Positions 10,649 to 21,245 of a stretch of DNA of 64,000 nucleotides are shown piece by piece. The translations under genes and the position numbers were made by a program. Numbering within the stretch: position 1 is the first letter of the stretch; each line of letters begins with the position of its first letter. Source of the stretch: Nephrocerus scutellatus (Eukaryota; Arthropoda; Insecta; Diptera; Pipunculidae); contig OX352761.1 of the NCBI GenBank assembly GCA_947095585.1, forward strand, positions 60,752,832 to 60,816,831, given 5' to 3'. The notes under the pieces are model-generated. The model was not told the DNA's origin. It worked only from the letters and a program-made list of their open reading frames with translations, and made no database searches.

Positions 10649-11116
10649 TCCTGCCAAAGAAACAAGTTAAGGCAAAATCCACGAATTCCAATGAAAGTCA
10701 CGACAACTAGCACAAGTCCATTTGAGCGTGTAACTATGGACATTGTCGGGCCACTTCCAACTAGCTATGAGAATAACAAATATATACTTACCTTTTAGGA
10801 CGATTTGACAAAGTTCACTGAAGCTATGCCTCTTCCAAACGCCGAAGCTTCAACTGTGGCGCGTTGTTTTATAGAAAAAATAATATGTCGTTTTGGACCA
10901 CCCGATGCGGTATTAACTGATCAAGGTACTAACTTCTTGAGTAACCTTTTTAAGGAGGTTTGTAAGCTTTTGAAAATCAAAAAGATACAGGCGACTCCAT
11001 ACCATCCGCAAACGAACGGAGCTATAGAGCTTAGTCACCGAACGCTAGATGAATATCTCAGGCACTATGTCAACAAAGACCAACTTTAATGGGACACTTG
11101 GTTACCATACGCAATG
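10649..11116 (+). pseudogene. Gypsy-A integrase catalytic core (resumed)
   Basis: The plus-strand frame resumes at CQRNKLRQNPRIPMKVTTTS, the second half of the zinc domain, then FERVTMDIVGPLP (first catalytic D), DDLTKFTEAMPLP, LTDQGTNFLSNLF (second D) and the PYHPQTNGAIELSHRTL block (catalytic E). A stop interrupts it near 10797 and another near 11088. It ends at about 11116 where it runs into the gag of Gypsy-C. About ten residues between the two halves seem lost around the Gypsy-B insertion. Confidence 0.85.
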
Positions 11117-11815
11117 TTATTAGTCGAAAGACATCGTTTATTAACTCGTAATCAAAAGCCAAACGAACCAATTGCAAATTACGTTGCAGCAATTCGAGCA
11201 TATATAACCACATGCAAATTCAACAGTAAAGAATGTTCAGCATCAATTGCAGACACCTTTCTGCTATCACAGTTTATAAGAGGAATTGGTGATAATTCAA
11301 TTAGAACAAAGTTGCTACAATCAAGTAAATTGGAATTTTAAGAAAATGTAGATTTAGCTCTAGCATCTGAAGCTTGACTTATAGATAGTAGAGAAATTTC
11401 AAATCAAAATCCAGAGCAACCAAATTTTTCTAATGAAATAAGTAAAATCTCACATAATCGAAATTTAAGAAATAATTTCCGTCAAAACAACAGCCAGGTT
11501 CATAAGTCCAGTTATAGGAAGCAGTCAAGATACCATAGTCGAATCGACTATAAAGCACTAGGATTATCGGGTCTTTGCCTACGCTGCGCACGCAATAACC
11601 ACGATACCCACAACTGTAAGTGCGACAAGGAAAAACTATACTGCAAATACTGCAAGAAAAGAAGACATGTTGAAAAAGTATGTATTACAACTTTACTGAA
11701 CAGCCGCAAAACATTATGTACGGTAAACACCCATTTAGAAAATAAAGTACAGACTTTGTATGATATATATACAAATTATTCAAGTTCCAGTAATCAGGCA
11801 GCAAAATATTCGTGA
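11117..11815 (+). pseudogene. Gypsy-C gag (N-terminus missing)
   Basis: Starts mid-gag with VERHRLLTRNQKPNEPIANY and ...DTFLLSQFIRGIGDNSIRTKLL, typical of the gag of K02A2.6-like Ty3/gypsy elements. The zinc-binding part follows at about 11560-11690: CLRCARNNHDTHNC and CKYCKKRRHVEKVC. Stops occur near 11339 and 11375. No LTR or PBS precedes it, so the 5' end of the element was lost at the junction with Gypsy-A. Confidence 0.8.
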
Positions 11816-12248
11816 ATATCAAAATCGAAAATAAAGTACAGAAAATAAAGTTAATTCGGGAGCAGGAGTAACACTTATTCCAAAAGACTCATTTGAAAAG
11901 TTAAATATATCAAATCCAGTTCGACAGATGAATATGAAATTTCGATCATATCTTAAAGAAATTTTTACTCCTCAAGGAGTTGTAACTGTCAAAGCAAAAT
12001 GCAATGACAAACTGATTACAGAAGAAATGTATATTGTTGATAAAGGACAACAGGCTATTTTGCGAAGAGTTTGGATTCGAAAACTGAAGATAAATCTACA
12101 GGAATTAGATCAAGGAAAATCGAATGTGTTAGTCAACGAAAATCTCTCCACAGAAATGATCGAAGAGGACATAAATAACCTGAAAATAAAATATAAGGAA
12201 ATTTTCGAGCAAAAATTGGGGAAGATTCCAAATCAAAATGTTCACTGA
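11816..12248 (+). pseudogene. Gypsy-C protease and pol linker
   Basis: Near 11845 the translated frame reads NSGAGVTLIPKDSFEKL, an altered retropepsin active site: the usual D of DSGA is N here. An open frame continues from 11928 to 12248 (…VKAKCNDKLITEEMYIVDKGQQAILRR…) as the rest of the protease and the linker to RT. A 1-nt frameshift at about 12240 breaks it from the RT. The changed active-site residue would inactivate the protease on its own. Confidence 0.65.
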
Positions 12249-13195
12249 AACTTCGAACAGATGCCAAACCGGTATTCCACAAATCAAGAGAAGTACCATT
12301 TTCACGAAGAGAACAAATTGAAAAGGAATTGATGACTCTTGAACAGGAAGGCATTATTACAAAAGTTGATACTTCCGATTGGGGCTCTCCATTAGTATGT
12401 ATTCCAAAACCAGATAATCAAATTCGATTGTGCGTCGATTATAAAGTAAGCGTAAAAAAACGACTTGAAGATGCTCACTACCCGATTCCGCGCATTGAGG
12501 AAATTCTCAACAGTTTAAGAAATGCAAAGTACTTTTGTACGATCGATTTATTCAAAGCGTATCATCATGTTCAAATGGACGAAGAAAGTGCAAAGATTCA
12601 GACAATAACCACACACAAGGGGACATATAAATATAAATTCAACAGGCTCGCATTTGGCATTAAAACAGCACCAAGTGAATTTCACCGAATACTCGACCAC
12701 GTACTCCAAGGTTTGGAGGGTACGACAACATACTTTGATGACATAGTAATTCAAGGCACAGACTACAAAGAGTGCTACCAGCGTTTGAATGCTTGTTTTG
12801 AACGGCTTAGAAAATATAATCTTCACGTTAATTCTAAGAAATGTAAATTCTTCCAAACAAAGATAAATTATCTTGGATATCAATTTGAGAAAAATACAAT
12901 TCCAAAGCACCAGAAAAAGTTAAAGCAATTCTAGAAGCACCTCGACCAAGAAATTCTCATGAAGTTCAACAGTTCCTTGAGCAAATTACGTACTATTCGA
13001 AATTCATTAAAATTGAGTCTACACTTACACATCCACTTCGCCTACTGCTTGCTATGCAGTAAATCTAAATTTCAATGGGCAGCCAATTGTGAAACAGCAT
13101 TAAGGAAACTTAAAAATGAAATAGCAAGTAATCAAGTGTTACTACCGTTCGACCCAGCATTGTCAATAACCGTCTCATGTAATGCAAATCCAGTT
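12249..13195 (+). pseudogene. Gypsy-C reverse transcriptase
   Basis: Motifs in order: SLKLRTDAKPVFHKSREVPF, GIITKVDTSDWGSPLVCIPKPD, IRLCVDYKVSV, YFCTIDLFKAYHHVQM, NRLAFGIKTAPSEFHRILD and TTYFDDIVIQG (active site FDD). The connection domain follows (WAANCETALRKLKNEI). A frameshift near 12905 and a stop near 13065 break it. At 13195 the frame is cut inside the first β-strand of RNase H by a LOA-type LINE, and it resumes in phase at 16099. Confidence 0.9.
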
Positions 13196-16093
13196 ATTAT
13201 TATTATTATTATATTAGGTGGGGCCGAACAGCCCTGAGCACTGCGACCTTTAGGTCTATTGTGCGTCCCTGACGTTTTACCACATTATGTGGTTGTTCAG
13301 TTCCTTCGTGAATGCCACCACGTCTGACAATGCGATTGGTCTGGCATTCGGCCATGGAACCGTATAGGCCTTGAGATGTTTCATTCTTTTCTGGGTGAGG
13401 GCTACGCATACGAAGAGTATATGCTCTGACGTTTCCTTTGCCTCGTTACAGAATCGGCAGCGGTCCGATTGGGATTTGCCTATTTTCAAAAGGTGGTCTC
13501 GGAATGGGCCATGTCCTGTCATATACCAGATTAGTGTTCTTAGTGTATGGCGGTCCAGTTTGATGGCCCTGTCCATATGACTAATGTTGTAGTTTAGAAG
13601 CTTCTTGGCTTGTCTCATCCCAGGCGAAGAATTCCATTCTGCTTCGATAGTAGCGTTTTCCCACTCTTTAATTTTTCTGTTGATATGGCATTTGGAATAG
13701 GCAATGCTGGGTTCTGGGCCAGTGAAAATTCCTTCTGCGCCTTCTCTTGCGCATAGGTCTGCTGCCTCGTTTCCTGATATGCCTGAGTGTCCGGGAGACC
13801 ACATAAGTGTGATTTTGTTGTTTTTGGCCAGTTCTTCTAAGTGGCGGAAACAGCTCCACGTTGTTTTAGAGTAAAAGACTGGACCTTTTAATGCTAGCAA
13901 TGCTGCTTGACTGTCTGAGATCACATAGATCTCGGTTCTTCTGTACTTTCTTTTAGTACATTCCAGTACGCAGGCTTCTATTGCTATAGTTTCTGCCTGG
14001 AATACTGTTGGAGATCTTCCTAGGGGTATTCGTAGGGTTATTCTGGGTCCAAATACTCCTGCTCCGGTTCCTGTGTTTGTTTTTGATCCGTCTGTGTACC
14101 AGATGGATGCATGGTTTGGAATGGTACTTATGATATTTTCAACTTGATTCCGATCGGGTATTTTAATTGAAAAATTCCTGTTGAAATTAGTAGTTTTTAT
14201 CATTAGGTCTGATGGTTGGACAGTTACATATTCCAAGTCTATTTTGGTTATGATGCTGGTGTGTCCTAGTTTGTTTGTCTTTATTTGTTTAAGTATTTCT
14301 AGTTTTGTGGCTCTTGATACAGCCTCGCTTTTGATGTGTATGTGCAGGGGAGGAAGTCCTAGGAGTTTTTCCAGAGCAGCCGTTGGGCAGCTCTTAACTG
14401 CACCCGTTGCACTTAGACATATTAGTCTTTGAATTTTGTTCAGTTTTGAGCGTGTCGTTGATTGCTCTGTTTTTGGCCACCAAACCAGGGCCGCGTATGT
14501 GATCCTGGGTCTGATTATGCTTTGGTATAGCCAGAGGGTAATTTGCGGGTTTATTCCCCACGTTTTGCCAAACATACGCTGACAGGCAAAGTAAGCTTTA
14601 TTAGCTTTGTTTGTGATATATGATATGTGGGGGTTCCATGTTAGTTTTTTGTCAAACAGTAACCCTAAATATTTAGCTTCTGGCATTAATTGAATGGTTT
14701 TGCCTTGGAATTGTATTGCTGGTAGCGTTACTTTTTGTCTTTTGGTGAATAGGGTGCAAACTATCTTGTCAGGATTGACGCTTAGTCCAACCTCATTACA
14801 CCAGTCTTTGACTTGTTTGAGAGCAACCTGCATGCGATCTGTTATCGTGCTCTCGAATTTGCCGCGAACTACTAGCATAGCTAATATTAGTTAGGCCGTT
14901 GTTTTCTAGCCTAGCGAGCAGCTGATCCATCACTAATAGCCACAGAAGGGGCGATAGGACACCACCTTGTGGGCAGCCTCTGGTTGCCGCTATTGTGATG
15001 CTTTCCTCGCCGAATGAGGCTTGAATCTTCCTGCTTCTTAGCATGCTCATGACCCATCCTATGGTAGAGGAGTCGATGCCCCTTGATCTGGATTGTGTTT
15101 GAATTACTTCGAAGCTTGTGTTGTCAAAAGCGCCTTGTATGTCGATGAAGGCGCATAATACCATTTCTTTGCTTCGAAGTGTGTCTTCGATTTCAGTTGT
15201 CAGCTCATGTAGTGCTGTTTCCGTCGATTTACCAGTCTGGTATGCGTGTTGGCTGGTATTCAAGGGAGTTCGTTGGAGAGCATTCGACCTTACGTAATGG
15301 CCTATTATTTTCTCCATAGACTTTAGGATGAAGGATGTAAGACTGATAGGTCTATACGACCTAGTATCCTCGGGGGATTTCTTTCCTCCTTTTGGTAAGA
15401 ATAGAACCCGCACATCTCTCCAGCACCTTGGAACGTATTCTAGGCTGTGACTGGCTCTGTAGAGTTTTACGAGTACTGGTTCTATTAATTTAATGCCTTT
15501 CTGCAGGAGGATTGGATACAGCCCGTCTCCACCTGGAGACTTGTATGGACCGAAAGAGTTTATCGCCCAGCGGATGCTTTCTGGTGGGAAGATGCTGGCT
15601 GAGCATCTGTAGGCTTCAGTTGAGATAAGGTGTGGGTGCATGTTTATATCCTCGTATACTTCTTGATTATCCAGTATGATGCACTTGGGAAAGTGACTCT
15701 TAACCAGACACTCAAGAGTTTCTTGTCTAGAGGATGTCAGTTCCCCGTTTGGTTTTTTCACCGAACCAAGTGGATTATTGTGGTCAAGTGAGAGGGCTTT
15801 GTGTAGTCGACAAGCTGTTGGCAGTGTGTCGATGCTTTCGCAAAACTCTCTCCAGCTTTTTCTTTTGCTGTCCCTTAAAGCCACGTTGTATCTGGTTAGG
15901 GCAATTTTATAGGCCGTCCAGGTGTGTGTACGCTTGGCTTTGTTAAAGAGTTTACGAACTTCTCTTCGTTTAGCCTCGAGGTCATGATTCCACCATGGAA
16001 CGTCCCTGGTGCACCTGATGCGAATTATAGGTGAACTTGCGTGGTAGGCGTTTATGATTGCCTCGGTAAGGTCGTTTGCTGAGTTGTCAAGTT
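13196..16093 (-). mobile_element. LOA-type LINE, 5'-truncated
   Basis: Minus-strand LINE inserted in the Gypsy-C RNase H. Its 3' end is an (AAT)n tail at 13196-13213 and its 5' end is cut at about 16093, in the middle of ORF2. The pentamer cagtt flanks it (13191-13195 and 16094-16098) as a candidate target duplication. Removing it rejoins the Gypsy-C frame exactly (…CNANPV then GIAGILSQV…). The ORF2 content is described separately. Classification as LOA clade rests on the RT style (HAYQTGKSTETALHEL, FIDIQGAFDNTSF) and an RNase H domain after the RT. Confidence 0.85.
13277..16093 (-). pseudogene. LOA-type ORF2: RT + RNase H
   Basis: The upstream frame (16093-14880) carries the RT fingers and palm: RVLFLPKGGKKSPEDTRSYR, PISLTSFILKSMEKI, HAYQTGKSTETALHEL, FIDIQGAFDNTSFEV, RGCPQGGVLSPLLWLLVM. 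The downstream frame (14878-13277) starts at LVVRGKFES and has the RT thumb, RNase H (YTDGSKTNTG, FQAETIAIEAC, ISDSQAALLAL, SPGHSGISGNEAADL; D-E-D-D all present) and a C-terminal zinc motif CRFCNEAKETSEHILFVC. Between them a small deletion near 14878 removes the two aspartates of the YADD active site and shifts the frame. The endonuclease half is absent. Confidence 0.9.
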
Positions 16094-16560
16094 CAGTTGG
16101 AATAGCAGGAATACTATCGCAAGTCATCCAAGGAGAAGAAAGACCAGTTGCTTTTATTTCTCGCTCACTGTCTGTTGCAGAGCAAAACTACAGCCAATTA
16201 GACCGTGAAGCACTAGCCATTTATTGGACTGTAAAAATATTCTATATGTACCTTTATGGACAAAAGTTCAAACTCGTAACAGATAACAAACCTTTGACAC
16301 ACATTTTTAAACAAGATGCGAACTTACCTTCAATGGCATCCAGCCGTTTGCTACGTTATGCATCTTTTCTATCAGATTTCCAGTACACCGTTAAACATCG
16401 GAAAGCCGAGCAACAACAAAATGTTGATTATTTTTCGAGAGCACCGATTAAAGAAGCTACGTTAAATGATGATGACACTGATGTCATGAACACCCAGACA
16501 ATAAATGCTATAAGTTCTTTAGCTCTTACCAACGGAAACATCGTACGAGAAACAGACAAC
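16094..16560 (+). pseudogene. Gypsy-C RNase H (resumed)
   Basis: Continues Gypsy-C after the LOA insertion: GIAGILSQVIQGEERPVAFI, SRSLSVAEQNYSQLDREALAI, FKLVTDNKPLTHIF, then the tether PSMASSRLLRYASFLSDF and …VKHRKAEQQQNVDYFSR. The frame is open through this segment and on into the integrase linker. Confidence 0.9.
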
Positions 16561-17662
16561 GATCCAGTTTTATCTAAACTCAAACAATCACTGCTCAATG
16601 GTGAACTAAATGACCAGGAGTATCATCTTCATCATGGTACAATTTTTCGGGGGCATAGAGTTGTAATTCCGGAAAATCTTCAAGACGAAGTTCTAAAAGA
16701 ACAACACCATACACATCTAGGCATATGCAAAATGAAAAATCTTGCTCGACAATATGTCTATTGGAAAAACATCGGCATGGACATCGGCATTGTCATACAT
16801 GTTCGAAAAATCAAAAACAGCCTAGTAAAGAAGAAACATACCACTGGGAAGAACCAGCAGAAAATTTCGAACGTATTCATATCGATTATGCAGGCCCGTA
16901 CAAGGGACAATTTTTTCTAATTGTGATTGATGCTAAATCGAAATGGCCGGAAATAGCAATCACAAACTCCAGCCCAACAACTGAAATGACAATTGCAAAG
17001 TTTAAGTGTATTTTTGCATACCATGGATATCCAAAAGTAATTGTTTCGGACAATGCTACCATTTTCAAAAGTCAAGAATTTATTAAATTTTGTATGGAAC
17101 GAGGAATCATTCAAAAATTCACTGCGCCATTCAATCCAGCTACGAATGGCCAAGCAGAACGTTACGTTCAAACATTCAAGGATAAATTAAAAACAATGGG
17201 AAATGAAAATGGCTCCAGTTTCGATAAGATTCGCAAAATTCTATTAAGATATCGTGCCACACCTTTAAATAATGGCAGAAGTCCAGCAGAGAATATGTTC
17301 CAGCGGAAACTAAGAATAAAACTTGATGCAATCCGACCATCAGAATTCACAAACAACAACACCAATGAAAACATTAAAGTCAAGCGTAATCTAAGCGTAG
17401 GAGACAGTGTGGCTTCTCGCAATTACACAGGTCATGAAAAATGGCCTACAGGCATTATAATTCACAAGTTTGGACGTTTTCATTATTTGATAAAGCTTGA
17501 TACAGGCTACCAATTAAAACGACACATCAATCAATTAAAAACTACGGAAAGAAAATTTTTTTCAAAAGAACTCAGAGTAACTTTCAATTTGCCAGTTCGA
17601 AATCCAGTTCGTCCATATAGTCAATTTTCTATACAAAATCAAGATCCACCAAGTTCAAACGA
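16561..17662 (+). pseudogene. Gypsy-C integrase
   Basis: The zinc domain (HTHLGICKMKNLARQYVYW, then CHTC in the other frame) is split by a frameshift near 16780-16880. The catalytic core is open from 16725 to 17684: FERIHIDYAGPYKG (first D), VSDNATIFKSQEF (second D), FNPATNGQAERYVQTF (E), then a GDSVASRNYTGHEKWPTGII module and the C-terminal tail. The tail's last residues (FFIFFI) belong to the inserted LINE tail, not to this protein. Family and motif spacing are standard for Ty3/gypsy. Confidence 0.9.
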
Positions 17663-18078
17663 TTTTTTTATTTTTTTTATATAGAGACTCATTGCCAAGG
17701 GAGGACTCCCTGAATGACTTGCGTCACGGCAATAAGTTGGGCCCTTTATTAAAATTCAAATATAGAATAAAATCGAAGGAATGTGATTTACAATATATCG
17801 CATTCCTCACGTTTGTAGCCAGTTTCAATTTATTTTCTCAGAATTACCTCTGATTCATTGAAAAAGCAATACGAAAAACGAACACGAATTTAAAACGACG
17901 CGAGTCCACCTTGACCTTGACCAAGAAAATATATTTTTTTTTTTACATTTAATATTTTATTTAATAAAACAGCTTATGAGCACTTCATCCTTCATCCTTC
18001 TGGAAGTTGTGAACGGATACTTTGAAGGCCTGCATATAATATTCGGGAAACACGGGCTCGACCAATTGATTCAGAAGG
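17663..18078 (-). mobile_element. 3' end of CR1/Jockey-type LINE
   Basis: This block is the reverse complement of 49435-49890, the 3' end of the LINE that hosts BEL-1, over almost its whole length with only small indels. On the minus strand it begins within the last RT residues (…NQLVEPVFPE…), runs through the 3' UTR containing the duplicated-looking caaggtcaagg and gacgcaagtcattcaggga, and ends in an A-rich tail at about 17663-17680. It interrupts the Gypsy-C pol tail. It is a 5'-truncated insertion of the same family; no clear TSD was found. Confidence 0.85.
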
Positions 18079-18209
18079 GCAAAGTCTGTCAAATGCAGAA
18101 GAACTCAACAGTAATAATTCTACAATCAATACTCCAGAACAAGACGTTCCAGCCAGGCGACCTAATAGAGAGCGTCGTCCTCCAGCGTACTTGCGTAACT
18201 ACCTCCGGG
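18079..18209 (+). pseudogene. Gypsy-C pol C-terminal tail
   Basis: After the LINE tail the Gypsy-C frame resumes as NAEELNSNNSTINTPEQDVP, then a basic RRPNRERRPPAYLRNYLRE ending at a TAG at about 18209. This arginine/proline-rich end is characteristic of K02A2.6-like pol proteins. Confidence 0.7.
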
Positions 18210-18990
18210 AATAGCATGACGATGCTTCAATAAGCGTGGGAGACTATAGTTTTCTAAATAATAGTTTATATCGCAATTATAAGATTCATAAGAAGATGCA
18301 AAAATGTACGCTCCATTGTATTAATGGCTTTTACTGATTCGTATTGTGTTTGTCATGTCAATATATATAGATATACATATGCTATATTGCATATGTTACG
18401 TATTTTTGTGGTTAACGGCTGATTAAAGCAACAGCGAAAACTAACCAAATTTTGGTAAATTTTTTGTTTCATGTGTTTGCCAACTTATCCATATATAATT
18501 TTTAAAAGTCGACTCTGGTGGTGAGAATTATAAATAAAAATTTGGTTAAATATTCTTAACCAAATTTTTTTTTTGGGTTAACGCTTAACCACTTTCTGGT
18601 CACAACAATGTGTTTGCTGTTGTAATTTTTATTTTTTTGTTGAAAGCAATATAGCAATAGTTGGTGATTGGTGTTGAAGTTATCAGAAGTATGTGTCGGC
18701 TGTGCATTAAAATTTCGAATAAAAAAATTAAGTTGTTTTAACAAAGGCGTGCATTTATTTCTACTTAATTATACAACAGAATTATTTTGTAAAATACTCG
18801 TATTCATGTAGTCATAATTCATATGGTCTAAAGGACAATGCCATAAAATTAATTGATTTTACAATAATTATCTAACAAGCACGAATATACGAAACAAAAT
18901 GCAGTTTATACATATTATCCTTACATTATCTGTTGCGACTAATATTCCTGCTTCATTATAAACTTTGCATCCATTTATATCAAATATCAC
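18210..18990. other. Possible Gypsy-C 3' LTR, then AT-rich DNA
   Basis: A purine stretch (aagcgtgggagac, about 18229-18242) could be a polypurine tract, and the following AT-rich sequence could be the 3' LTR. I cannot confirm this without the 5' copy. A hairpin-forming pair, aaatttggtta and taaccaaattt, lies at about 18539-18568. From 18760 to 18990 I see nothing. Confidence 0.3.
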
Positions 18991-18993
18991 TTT

Positions 18994-19537
18994 TTAAATT
19001 CTCTATATTTACTTCACGTGCCCGTGGCTGGCTGGTCAGATTTTCTGATAAATTTTTAACCCACTTCCCAAAGCCCGACTTTATTGAAACTGTGCACACA
19101 TGTATATTTTCGGTCACAATACTTTCTATTAAAAAAAAAATCGGGCTTCGGGATCGGGGGGCTCCCATACAAATTTTCCATTTTTTTCCCAGATCATATC
19201 ATACTATAATGACTGTGTGTGCGCTGATGAGTGGCGCGTGTAGGCAGCGCTGCTTGAATTTACGATTGGGGTTGTTTTCTTGTTGCGTTTCAGCAGAGAG
19301 CATAGAGTGTAGAGAATTTGTGTTTTGTACAATATTACGAGTATATGAAGAACTGGTTACGCACTCAACTGCTTTACAGCTTAACTAAACTCAAAGGAAA
19401 TAATTTTAGTGGTACTTCATACGTCGTTGTGTGTACGTCGTACCAACCGTGCGCTGTGGCTGCTATGTTTTCACCACCAAATAGGGAATTCACCACAAAA
19501 TCGTATCTCCGATCAGAGAATTTACAAGAAAAATTTC
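18994..19537 (+). mobile_element. Helentron/DINE-like repeat, copy 1
   Basis: Starts ttaaattctctatattta then cttcacgtgcccgtggctgg, contains one unit of the family's internal repeat (…cacacatgtatatttt…gggctcccatac…), a unique middle with a gcgctgatgagtggcg block, and ends tctccgatcagagaatttac...aatttcaattttt. The same ends recur at 21246-22115 and elsewhere. Subterminal aaattctct (5') and agagaattt (3') are inverted repeats. It abuts copy 2 head-to-tail. Confidence 0.6.
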
Positions 19538-20590
19538 AATTTTTAAATTCGCTTTCCCGTGGCACGGCTGTCTGTTTGTCGTGGAATCTTTCGATTACTT
19601 TTTAACCCACTTCCCAAAGCCCAATTTTATTGAAATTTTGCACACATGTATATTTCCGGTGACAATACTTTCTATTAAAATTCGGGGCCCTTTGGACCTC
19701 GGGGTCGGGGGCACCAATACAAATATTTTACAAAATTTACCCGATTTTCTTAAAATTGTATACAAATGTGTATCTCCGATGGAAAACACTTTTTGTAAAA
19801 ATTTTGGAGACCCCAGGGTCGTGGGGCCCAAAATTTAAAAAAAAAAATTAACCTGATTTTCTTCAAATTTTATAGAAGTATGTATCTCCGATGGACAACA
19901 ATCTTTGTACAAATATTTTACAAAATTTACCCGATTTTATAAAATTTTATACAAATGTGTAAATGATGGAAAACACTTTTTGTAAAAATTTTGGAGACCC
20001 CGGGCCCCAGGGTCGTGGGGCCCCATAATTTTTTTTAAAAAAAATTAACCTGATTTTCTTCAAATTTTATAGAAGTATGTATCTCCGATGGACAACACTT
20101 TTTGTAAAAATTTTGGAGACCCCGGGCCCCAGGGTCGTGGGGCTCCAAAAACTTTTTTAAAAAAGTTAACCCGATTTTCTTCAAATTATATACGCGTGTA
20201 TCTCCGATAGACAACACTTTTTGTAAAAAAAATTTTCGATTCTCTTTAAATTTTAAACATATGGTTTTCCCGGTGGACAAAAGTTTTTGTAAAATTTTTG
20301 AAGCGAATGGGCCCTGAGACCCGAGGGCGGGACCAATTATTTTTTTTTAATTTGCCCGATTTACTTTATAATTTAAACATATGTGTATCTCCGAAAGACC
20401 GAACTTTTTGTAAAAATTTTTGAGTTTTTGATTTGAATTTTTTTTCCCACATTAATATTTTTTATACCCATGTGCTCTTATATTAACTTTTTCTAAATTA
20501 ACCCGGTTCAAACTTTGTACACATATGTATCCCCTATTAGAGAATTTTCATGAAAAATTGTAATTTTTTTGGTGGTTTTTTTTTTACCAT
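19538..20590 (+). mobile_element. Helentron/DINE-like repeat, copy 2
   Basis: Follows copy 1 directly. After a 5' end variant (aaattcgctttcccgtgg) it holds seven or so degenerate units of ~110-120 bp, each with the core acccgattttcttcaaatt, tgtgtatctccgatgg, acactttttgtaaaaatttt and ggagaccccgggcc. It ends agagaattttcatgaaaaatt at about 20540-20590. Its right edge interrupts a copia protease frame. The mixed AT/GC-rich block structure is seen in every copy. Confidence 0.65.
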
Positions 20591-21245
20591 TCGAACATAT
20601 CTGACTCACAGAAAGAAATTTGTTGATAAATGTGGAACATGTAGAACGTTTTTGACAGGGACGGATTCTATATCGTGCTTTTCAAAAATAAGTTTAATTG
20701 TACATCATCTACAGCTGCTTTCCTCATACGATTATTATTCGCTGTAATAATTTCACCTTTTGGAGGTACATTGATGTTTTGCAATCATTCACCATGCACC
20801 AAAATCAATATACAATTCATCAGCTTCGACTGTTGATACATTCTTTAAACTTGCAAAAAGTGAGGTTAATTATTTCGATGATTTTTACCATCCTTTTTAT
20901 TTGGACAATCATTGGGTACGTGTCCAAAATAATTACAATATAACACCTCGGACCTCGGACCTCGGAAAAATTGTTTCGATTCTTCGAATGCATTTTTCTG
21001 TTAAATCTTCCATACAAGGCTATGTAATCTAATTTCTTGTTCTCTACTCTGACATCCTGAAGCAATTTGGTTTTTGTCGAATCACCAGTAAGCGGAATTC
21101 CACTACTTTCAAGCCCCATAATCATCGGTCTGTACTCATCCGACAATCCGGCTAATAAAAATGTACCAATCCATTCATCAGAAACCACAAATCCAATACT
21201 TGTTATAGTTTCTGAACGGTTATCATGATTGTATTAAGATTTTGA
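20591..21245 (-). pseudogene. Ty1/copia gag C-terminus and protease
   Basis: Minus-strand frame 21188-20820 reads VSDEWIGTFLLAGLSDEYRP and MIMGLESSGIPLTGD, then ALYGRFNRKMHSKNR and, in a shifted frame, a CCHC knuckle with GHVPNDCPNKKDG. This is the gag C-terminal half of a copia element. Further left (20815-20605), in broken frames, come SLFASLKNVSTVEADELYID and ...SVPVKNVLHVPHLSTNF-like sequence, the copia protease region. The usual DSGA is degraded. A Helentron-like repeat cuts it on both sides. Confidence 0.8.

Noticed and set aside
13277..16093. Assigning the 1.9-3.2 kb ORF1 and this ORF2 to one LINE
   Set aside because: Both are LOA-like and minus strand, but they are 10 kb apart in the wrong order for one minus-strand element and sit in different hosts.
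18539..18568. Inverted repeat as a MITE
   Set aside because: Only an 11-bp hairpin in AT-rich DNA, with no TSD or further terminal sequence.
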